A stretch of 64,000 bases of DNA from Streptococcus infantis (GTDB lineage: Bacteria > Bacillota > Bacilli > Lactobacillales > Streptococcaceae). Below are positions 56,548 to 64,000 of the stretch, in pieces. The stretch's first letter is position 1. Every line of letters begins with the position of its first letter. The stretch covers positions 124,001 to 188,000 of the forward strand of contig NZ_JYGT01000010.1 of assembly GCF_000960085.1 (NCBI RefSeq). The letters are read 5' to 3'. A model generated the notes under the pieces. The model was given only the letters and a program-made list of their open reading frames with translations, was not told the origin of the DNA and ran no database searches. The translations under genes were made by a program, and so were the position numbers.

Positions 56548-56683
56548 TAACCTTTAAGGGAAGTCCAGAGAGACTCACAAGGTGTCAGAGAAAAGAAGCT
56601 ACAATGGGAACAAGTAAGCAAGTGCTTATTTGCTACTTTTGTGTAAATATCTTAACTGAAACCTTGCAATAGCAAGGTTTTTC
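56548..56683 (+). promoter_or_regulatory. PyrR-controlled attenuator of pyrK-pyrDB
   Basis: The PyrR-binding (anti-antiterminator) hairpin has its conserved loop AGTCCAGAGAGACT with CAAGG on the 3' side (56551-56590). The leader ends in a strong terminator AAACCTTGC (56659-56667) with GCAAGGTTT (56672-56680), loop AATA, then T-run. With UMP, PyrR binds the first hairpin and termination wins. This explains most of the 248-base gap. Confidence 0.9.
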
Positions 56684-56720
56684 TTTATCTGATCCCGTTA
56701 AAATTTAAGGAGGAAAAGTT

Positions 56721-58467
<1,747 letters not shown>

Positions 58468-58488
58468 TCTTTTTAAATTCGTAATGTT

Positions 58489-58523
58489 TTGAATGCATTC
58501 TTCTTTTTGGTATAATATGACTA
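58489..58523 (+). promoter_or_regulatory. Promoter giving a leaderless ribF message
   Basis: TTGAAT (58489-58494), 16-base spacer, TGG-TATAAT (58511-58516), then six bases (ATGACT) to ATG 58523. An in-frame ATG also lies directly after the -10 at 58517. No ribosome site is present. Confidence 0.65.
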
Positions 58524-59434
58524 TGATTGTAACAATACCTATAAAAACTGAAAAAGACATTGCAACACCAGGACCGACTGTCCTAGTATTAGGATATTTT
58601 GATGGTATCCACCTAGGGCATCAAAAACTATTTAGTATAGCTGGTGAAATAGCTGCAAAGAAAAGATTAAGCGTTGCTTTAATTACCTTTCATGAATCAC
58701 CGAAGTTAACCTTAAAATCCTATTCACCAGAAAATTTACTTCATATCCTGAATGCAGAAGAACGTGAACGTAAGTTTAAACGAGCTGGTGTTGAAAATCT
58801 TTATCTGATGGATTTCTCAAGCCGTATTGCTAATATGACAGCGCAAGAGTTCGTAGATACCTTTGTCAAGGAAGTTAAAGCTGATACCATTGTAGTTGGA
58901 TTTGACTATAGCTTAGGTTCTGATCGAAAATCAGCGGAAGATTTAAAAGAAATCTTTGATGGAGAAGTAGTTGTAGTACCACCTGTAGAAGATGAAAAAG
59001 GAAAGATTAGCTCTACTCGTATTCGTCAAGCCATTCTGGAAGGGGATGTAAAAGAAGCAGGTCAATTATTAGGAAGCCCTCTTCCGACAAGAGGAATTGT
59101 GGTACACGGTAATGCTCGTGGACGTACAATTGGATATCCTACTGCTAATCTAGTGCTTTTGGATCGTACTTATATGCCAGCAGATGGTGTCTATACTGTT
59201 GATATTGAAATAAAACGAAAACTGTATCGTGGAATGGCCAGTGTCGGAAAGAACGTGACCTTCGATGGAGAAGAAGAGCGTTTTGAAGTCAATATCTTTG
59301 ATTTTGATGAAGACATTTATGGAGAGACTGTGACCGTCTATTGGTTAGATCGTATCCGAGATATGGTAAAATTTGACAGTGTTGAACAACTGGTCAAACA
59401 ACTTGAAGAAGATGAACAAGCTGCAAGAAAATAA
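58523..59434 (+). CDS. ribF: Bifunctional riboflavin kinase / FAD synthetase
   Basis: A 303-residue enzyme that makes FMN and FAD from riboflavin. The N-terminal adenylyltransferase domain has GYFDGIHLGHQKL and the region ISSTRIRQAI; the C-terminal kinase domain has NARGRTIGYPTANL and ASVGKNVTF. It supplies flavin to enzymes such as PyrK/PyrDB next door. The start at 58523 agrees with the promoter and with homologous N-termini (MI-TIPIK). Confidence 0.95.
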   Translation: MIVTIPIKTEKDIATPGPTVLVLGYFDGIHLGHQKLFSIAGEIAAKKRLSVALITFHESPKLTLKSYSPENLLHILNAEERERKFKRAGVENLYLMDFSSRIANMTAQEFVDTFVKEVKADTIVVGFDYSLGSDRKSAEDLKEIFDGEVVVVPPVEDEKGKISSTRIRQAILEGDVKEAGQLLGSPLPTRGIVVHGNARGRTIGYPTANLVLLDRTYMPADGVYTVDIEIKRKLYRGMASVGKNVTFDGEEERFEVNIFDFDEDIYGETVTVYWLDRIRDMVKFDSVEQLVKQLEEDEQAARK

Positions 59435-59441
59435 AAGTATT

Positions 59442-59471
59442 AAAAAGTTCGAATAATAGTTCGAGATTTTT
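59442..59471 (+). terminator. Terminator after ribF
   Basis: AAAAAGTTCGAA (59442-59453) pairs with TTCGAGATTTTT (59460-59471) with one G-A mismatch and one wobble. A second pairing with GAACTTTT further down is also possible. Confidence 0.65.
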
Positions 59472-59540
59472 ATTTCTTCTTTAGAACTTTTAAAAATTAT
59501 GCTATCTTCAATGAATCACCACTAATATTGAAAAATAAGT

Positions 59541-59573
59541 TTTAGTTTGATATAATTTAATTATCAAACTAAA
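59541..59573 (+). promoter_or_regulatory. 33-bp palindrome over a promoter
   Basis: TTTAGTTTGATA (59541-59552) and TATCAAACTAAA (59562-59573) are perfect 12-bp inverted arms with a 9-base AT centre. TATAAT (59551-59556) is inside it, and the right arm runs into the ribosome site AAAGGAG. The RNA would start near 59563, so the left arm is not transcribed, which favours a DNA operator. Confidence 0.65.
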
Positions 59574-59583
59574 GGAGTCTATA

Positions 59584-60549
59584 ATGTTCAAGGAAAAACG
59601 AAACAAGGGATTCATCTCAGGTCTTGTTCTCTCATTATTTCTTTTTGCTATAGCTATTGTGATGGGATTTCTATAGAATTTGCATAAAAATCCGACAACT
59701 GCTTTTGCGACAAATAATGAATCCGGTAAACAAGTAAAAATGACTATCTATGACATTTACCCAGAAGTTATTGGTGATGTTGATGGTGGAAGCGTTGTTT
59801 ATCTCGTTCAATATAGTCAAGAAGGAGAAGGTAAGTATGCAGTAGTTGAGGCTAAAGAAAATGATGCTGAGATAAAAAAATTAATAGATCAAGCAACAGC
59901 TGAAACTTTAGCTGAAAATCCAGGTACTTTGACTGGTACACAGTTACAACCCCTTAACACAAAAGCTAATACTTCAAGAAATAACAGAATTGTTGACTTA
60001 ACTGGATTCTTAAGATCAATTCTAGAACCTAGTTCTACAGTTTATCAAAACATGAATACAAATGTTTATCTCAGTTTAACTGAACATTCACGAGATGGTT
60101 GGACATATGTTATAGGTGCTGTTGTTTTTGGCGGTATGGGAGTTTTTACATTAGTTGGTGCCTTCATTTTGCGAAAAAAATCAATTGCTTCATATGAGGA
60201 ATTGTATCAGTCATATCCAGAATTGCAAGGAAATCTTGATAGTATTGCGGAAGAATCTGATTACTACGATCAGGATTTAAAAGTTATTCTATACAAAAAC
60301 CATCTTATTACTTACTTTAAAGGGACACAAGCCGTTGATTTAAGAGAAATACAACAGATTTATCTAATTGAACAACGCTATCATCGTTATGGAGTTACAA
60401 ACAAAGTATATCAATTGTGTTGCATTAACAAGAACAGTGGAAAGAAACAAAATTTGATTATTAAAACTACTAAGACAGTACAAGAACAATTGGAAGAATT
60501 CTGGAATATAATTTCTGAAAAATTTCCAGATATTTTCTTAGGAATCTAA
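59584..60549 (+). pseudogene. Membrane protein gene interrupted by an in-frame TAG at codon 31
   Basis: ATG 59584 (AAAGGAG upstream) begins a 30-residue piece, MFKEKRNKGFIS plus one hydrophobic helix, stopped by TAG 59674-59676. The same frame then stays open to TAA 60547-60549 with a full protein-like sequence: an outside-type domain (about 40-170), a second membrane helix (about 176-197; YVIGAVVFGGMGVF) and a soluble C-terminal domain with DQDLKVILYKNHLITYF. The intact product would be about 320 residues. A TTG at 59680 has no ribosome site. Inactivation, readthrough or a sequence error are all possible. The family is not recognised. Confidence 0.75.
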
Positions 60550-60578
60550 AAAAAGCATCGTTAAAGCGGTGCTTTTTT
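60548..60578 (+). terminator. Terminator before adcAII
   Basis: AAAAAAGCATCG / CGGTGCTTTTTT with one G-U pair and loop TTAAAG. Confidence 0.85.
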
Positions 60579-60613
60579 ATCAGTAAAATTTTGGGAAAAA
60601 GTAAATTTCTAGC

Positions 60614-60678
60614 TTGACATCTTAATTTTTAAGGAGTAGAATGTTTACTAGTTAATTAAATGGTTAAACACTAGTTAA
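60614..60678 (+). promoter_or_regulatory. adcAII promoter with AdcR-type zinc operators
   Basis: TTGACA (60614-60619), 17-base spacer, TAGAAT (60637-60642). TTTACTAGTTAA (60644-60655) matches the AdcR box TTAACTAGTTAA at 11 of 12 positions and covers the start point. A second, weaker site ACTAGTTAA ends at 60678. With zinc, AdcR would repress adcAII and pht. Confidence 0.85.
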
Positions 60679-60687
60679 GGAGTTGTG

Positions 60688-61614
60688 ATGAAAAAAAGAA
60701 GTATCCTTTGGCTTATGCTGGCCTTCTTTACTCTCGTTTTAGGAGCTTGTGGACAAAAGGACAATCAAGAAAGCAAGGAAGACAAGGGAATGAAAATAGT
60801 GACCAGTTTTTATCCAGTCTACGCCATGGTTAAAGAGGTTTCTGGTGATTTAAACGATGTTCGGATGATTCAGTCGAGTTCCGGTATTCATTCCTACGAG
60901 CCTTCTGCAAATGATATTGCAGCTATTTATGATGCTGATGTCTTTATTTATCATTCACATACCTTGGAGTCGTGGGCAGGAAGTCTAGATCCTAGCCTAC
61001 AGAATTCCAAAGTAAGAGTCATAGAAGCTTCAGATGGAATGACTTTGGAGCGAGTTCCCGGCTTAGAAGATATGGATGCCGGGAAAGGGATTGACGAGAA
61101 GACCTTGTATGATCCTCATACATGGCTTGATCCTGAAAAGGTTGCTGAAGAAGCACAGATTATTGCTGACAAGCTATCGGAACTAGATAGTGCTAATAAG
61201 GCTATTTATCAGAAAAACGCACAAAGTTTTAGTGATAAAGCTCATGAACTTACTAAGAAGTATCAACCAATCTTTGAAAAATCAAGTCAGAAGACATTTG
61301 TAACGCAACATACGGCCTTTTCTTATTTGTCCAAACGGTTTGGTCTAAATCAACTAGGGATTGCTGGTATTTCACCTGACCAAGAACCAAGTCCAAGACA
61401 ATTGACTGAAATTCAAGAATTTGTAAAGACTTATAAAGTCAAAACTATTTTTACTGAAAGCAATGTTTCTTCTAAAGTTGCTGACACACTTGTAAAATCA
61501 ACAGGTGTGAGTCTTAAAACTTTAAATCCTTTAGAGGCTGATCCACAAAATGACAAGTCTTACTTGGAGAATCTTGAAGAAAATATGGCTATCTTAGCAC
61601 AAGAATTGAAATGA
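60688..61614 (+). CDS. adcAII: Zinc-binding lipoprotein AdcAII (Lmb-like)
   Basis: A 308-residue lipoprotein from ATG 60688 (AAGGAG upstream). The lipobox is LGAC (Cys20), followed by the cluster A-I zinc fold. Metal ligands are likely in SSGIHSYEPS (His), YHSH, DPHTWLDP (His), TQHTAFSYL (His) and TESNVSS (Glu). It captures zinc for the AdcBC transporter, supplied by Pht proteins. It overlaps in function and operon with the pht gene 7 bp downstream. Confidence 0.94.
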   Translation: MKKRSILWLMLAFFTLVLGACGQKDNQESKEDKGMKIVTSFYPVYAMVKEVSGDLNDVRMIQSSSGIHSYEPSANDIAAIYDADVFIYHSHTLESWAGSLDPSLQNSKVRVIEASDGMTLERVPGLEDMDAGKGIDEKTLYDPHTWLDPEKVAEEAQIIADKLSELDSANKAIYQKNAQSFSDKAHELTKKYQPIFEKSSQKTFVTQHTAFSYLSKRFGLNQLGIAGISPDQEPSPRQLTEIQEFVKTYKVKTIFTESNVSSKVADTLVKSTGVSLKTLNPLEADPQNDKSYLENLEENMAILAQELK

Positions 61615-61621
61615 GGAGTTT

Positions 61622-64000
61622 ATGAAAATTAATAAAAAATATTTAGCAGGATCCGCAGTGGTTCTTGCCTTAAGTGTCTGCGCTTACGCTTTAAATCAAC
61701 ATCAAGCGCCTGAGAACAAAGAAAATAACCGTGTATCCTATGTTGATGGGAAAAACAATGAGTCTAAAAAGAACGAAAATTTGACTCCTGATCAAGTTAG
61801 CAAGAAGGAAGGAATAGAAGCTGAGCAGATTGTTACTAAGATTACGGACCAAGGATATGTGACTTCACACGGCGACCATTTTCATTTTTACAATGGTAAG
61901 GTACCATATGATGCCATCTTTAGCGAAGAGTTAGTCATGAAAGATCCAAACTATCAGTTGAAAGATGAAGATATTATCAATGAGATTAAGGGTGGCTACA
62001 TTATCAAGGTGGATGGGAAGTACTATGTCTACTTAAAAGATGCTAGTCATGCAGATAATATTCGTAGCAAAGAGCAAATTGAGCGCCAAAAACAAGAACA
62101 TACTTCAGATCAAAGTAGTGTAAGCACAGAAGTTCTTGCTGCTAGAGCACAAGGTCGATACACAACCGACGATGGGTATGTCTTTAATCCTGCGGATATC
62201 ATAGAGGATACAGGTGATGCATTTATCGTTCCTCACGGAGGTCATTATCATTACATTCCTAAGAGTGATCTGTCAGCGGGTGAATTAGCTGCCGCAAAGG
62301 CTTATTTATCTGGCAATAGTTCAGCTCTCAGTCAACCCTTGTCACTGACACCGAATAATGGTGTTTCTGCAGCAGATGATGATTATATCTTTAACCCTAA
62401 TGATATTGTCAGAGATACTGGCGATGCTTATATCGTACGACATGGGGACCACTATCACTATATCCCTAAATCATCTCTTAACAATCATCAAGCACAATCT
62501 AACACTCCAAACTTAGAAAGTCCTTCTAATTCTACACCAAATAATCCGTTACCACATGTTCACCATGAAGAAGAGGAACACGATCATGGTTTTGATGCAA
62601 ATAGAATTATAAGTGAAGATTCAGAAGGTTTTGTCATGAGTCATGGTGATCACAATCATTACTTCTTTAAGAAAGATTTGACACCTGAGCAAATCAAGGC
62701 AGCACAAGATCATTTGAAAGCTAAGTCACCAGTGACACCAAGTCCAAGTCATGAGGACCATGATGAAGATGAGCATGACCACCATCATGGTGAAGACCAT
62801 GATCACGGCTTTGATGCGGATAGAGTCATCAGCGAAGATGCAGCTGGCTTTATCATGAGTCATGGAGATCACAATCATTACTTCTTTAAAAAAGATTTAT
62901 CAGCAGAGCAGATTAAGGCTGCACAAGACCATCTTCATGGCCATCAGCAGACAGAACTTGTTAAACCACTTGCCAAGACGGTTGAAAGTTTCTCTCGAGA
63001 TGCCAGCGATGAAGAAAAAATAGCTTATATTTCTAAAACATATGGCGTTCCTCTTGAGGCTATCAGAATTTCAAATGGATTCTTTGTATTTGGAAATCCA
63101 GACCAGGCTTATGACCCAACTCACATTCACCCTTATGCGGTTCGAAAGGAACACGTTCGAATTCCGCTTCAAACAGGTGATGCAGAGCTTGATTTTCTAA
63201 ACGAACTCTATACAACTGCACTTCGTGACGGTGTCTCTCCTTATAGCCTACAGGTTGAAAATGGTAGCTTCGTCATACCTCATGGTGACCATAATCACTA
63301 CATTAAAGTTCAGACTAAAGGTTATGAAGTTGCTTTAAAACATAAGATTCCTACTTTGCAATCTAACTACCAACCAGGAGCTTTTGATGAAGCGACTGTT
63401 CAAAATAAGGTTGATCAACTTCTAGCAGAAAGTCGTGAAGTCTATAAAGATAAACCAATTCTTCAAAGACAGATTGAACTTGCTTTGGGACAATTTTCTG
63501 AGAATATGAAGAAGCTATCAACCAACTCTACTGCAGGTTATTTGGCGGCTTTGGATTTGTTTGATAAGCAGTATATTCACATTGACTCAAGTGTCAAACC
63601 AACAGAAATCAGTCCTTTAGACAAGAAATATCAAGCTTTAGTAGATAAGATTAATACCTTAGACACAGATGCTTATGGACTTCCTAAGAAGGATTTATTG
63701 ACTCAGCTCCAAGAAAATAAACTTGCCCAAGATGAAGCAGGTTTAGATGCAGTTGAAGCTAAGTTACAAGCCTTGCAAGATTTTAATGACCGTACTGGTG
63801 TTACGACAGTCGAATACATCAAGTATTTCTACCAACATCTATCTGACGGTCGCTTAAATGACACTCTTAGAAATAAAGTTGCCAACTTAACTTGGACTCT
63901 TTATCAGTCACAATCCTTCCTTAAGGCGACTGACTTGAACAAACTATTCCCAGAAATCTATCAAACAAAACTGGAAGTTGAAGAAGCTCTGAAGAATGAA
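61622..64000 (+). CDS. pht: Polyhistidine triad surface protein (PhtD/PhtE-like), 3' end missing
   Basis: The frame is open for 793 codons to the window edge. The signal segment (KYLAGSAVVLALSVCAYAL) has a Cys near residue 20 that could act as a lipobox. Six HxxHxH triads are visible: HGDHFH, HGGHYH, HGDHYH, and HGDHNH three times. A His/Asp/Glu-rich part lies between the fourth and fifth. Pht proteins sit on the cell surface, store zinc and hand it to AdcAII. Two copies of a repeat of about 52 residues hold triads 4 and 5. Which Pht it is cannot be told without the 3' end. Confidence 0.9.
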   Translation, partial: MKINKKYLAGSAVVLALSVCAYALNQHQAPENKENNRVSYVDGKNNESKKNENLTPDQVSKKEGIEAEQIVTKITDQGYVTSHGDHFHFYNGKVPYDAIFSEELVMKDPNYQLKDEDIINEIKGGYIIKVDGKYYVYLKDASHADNIRSKEQIERQKQEHTSDQSSVSTEVLAARAQGRYTTDDGYVFNPADIIEDTGDAFIVPHGGHYHYIPKSDLSAGELAAAKAYLSGNSSALSQPLSLTPNNGVSAADDDYIFNPNDIVRDTGDAYIVRHGDHYHYIPKSSLNNHQAQSNTPNLESPSNSTPNNPLPHVHHEEEEHDHGFDANRIISEDSEGFVMSHGDHNHYFFKKDLTPEQIKAAQDHLKAKSPVTPSPSHEDHDEDEHDHHHGEDHDHGFDADRVISEDAAGFIMSHGDHNHYFFKKDLSAEQIKAAQDHLHGHQQTELVKPLAKTVESFSRDASDEEKIAYISKTYGVPLEAIRISNGFFVFGNPDQAYDPTHIHPYAVRKEHVRIPLQTGDAELDFLNELYTTALRDGVSPYSLQVENGSFVIPHGDHNHYIKVQTKGYEVALKHKIPTLQSNYQPGAFDEATVQNKVDQLLAESREVYKDKPILQRQIELALGQFSENMKKLSTNSTAGYLAALDLFDKQYIHIDSSVKPTEISPLDKKYQALVDKINTLDTDAYGLPKKDLLTQLQENKLAQDEAGLDAVEAKLQALQDFNDRTGVTTVEYIKYFYQHLSDGRLNDTLRNKVANLTWTLYQSQSFLKATDLNKLFPEIYQTKLEVEEALKNE
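62578..62947 (+). repeat. Two tandem repeat units within the pht gene
   Basis: EHDHGFDANRIISEDSEGF...KAAQDHL (from about 62578) is repeated as DHDHGFDADRVISEDAAGF...KAAQDHL (to about 62940). They differ at a few residues only and are separated by a His/Asp/Glu linker. Confidence 0.8.

Overview
The window looks like chromosome from a mitis-group Streptococcus (close to S. pneumoniae / S. mitis / S. oralis). The DNA is low in GC. Many blocks keep pneumococcal gene order: pmrA-rpmG-secG-rnr-smpB-tehB-coiA-pepF-prsA; ftsW-ppc-trpXYZ-dnaG-rpoD-cpoA; walRKJ-relBE2; and the choline/teichoic acid cluster tarIJ-licABC. The presence of coiA, a Cia-dependent small RNA, an AdcR-type operator and a histidine-triad (Pht) protein points to the same group. 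The order of the blocks relative to each other differs from what I remember of pneumococcus, so I do not name a species.

Layout. 1-10.4 kb: tail of an MFS efflux gene, rpmG, secG, the rnr-smpB trans-translation pair and tehB, then an unexpected Card1-like (CARF plus PD-(D/E)XK nuclease) gene placed directly before the competence gene coiA, then pepF, an O-methyltransferase and the foldase prsA. 10.6-17.8 kb: ftsW, ppc and a tryptophan T-box that controls an ABC transporter (trpXYZ). 18-25.7 kb: dnaG-rpoD, an iron-sulfur assembly protein, two glycolipid synthases, small membrane proteins and obgE. 25.7-34 kb: pepX, a MutY without cluster cysteines, the WalRKJ (VicRKX) system, relBE2 and a voltage-gated potassium channel. 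34-42.5 kb: a thioredoxin-like protein, phosphoglucomutase, an ABC-F protein, tRNA-Arg, mscL, a preQ1-II riboswitch with queT, an FNT-family channel and a DUF2130 protein. 42.5-47.6 kb: an accessory island with a gene remnant, an unknown membrane protein, four tandem paralogous membrane proteins and two DUF5085-like proteins. 47.6-52 kb: truB, rocS, an exonuclease, a membrane GDPD and an EbfC-family protein. 52-56.5 kb: a csRNA gene and tarIJ-licABC. 56.5-59.5 kb: a PyrR attenuator, pyrK-pyrDB and ribF. 59.5-64 kb: a membrane protein gene broken by an in-frame TAG, the zinc lipoprotein adcAII, and a pht gene that runs off the window.

The main systems fit together as follows. TarIJ makes CDP-ribitol and LicABC supplies activated choline for phosphocholine-decorated teichoic acid, while the two glycolipid synthases make lipid anchors. 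WalRK, FtsW and TarIJ/Lic serve the envelope. AdcAII and Pht serve zinc uptake. RNA-level control is dense: T-box, preQ1-II, PyrR attenuator, csRNA, and at least four promoters placed so that the mRNA should start at or within a base of the start codon.

The best candidates for something undescribed are the solo Card1-like gene with a structured leader and no CRISPR nearby, and the 42.5-47.6 kb island, which I interpret tentatively as an orphan immunity array related to type VII secretion loci.
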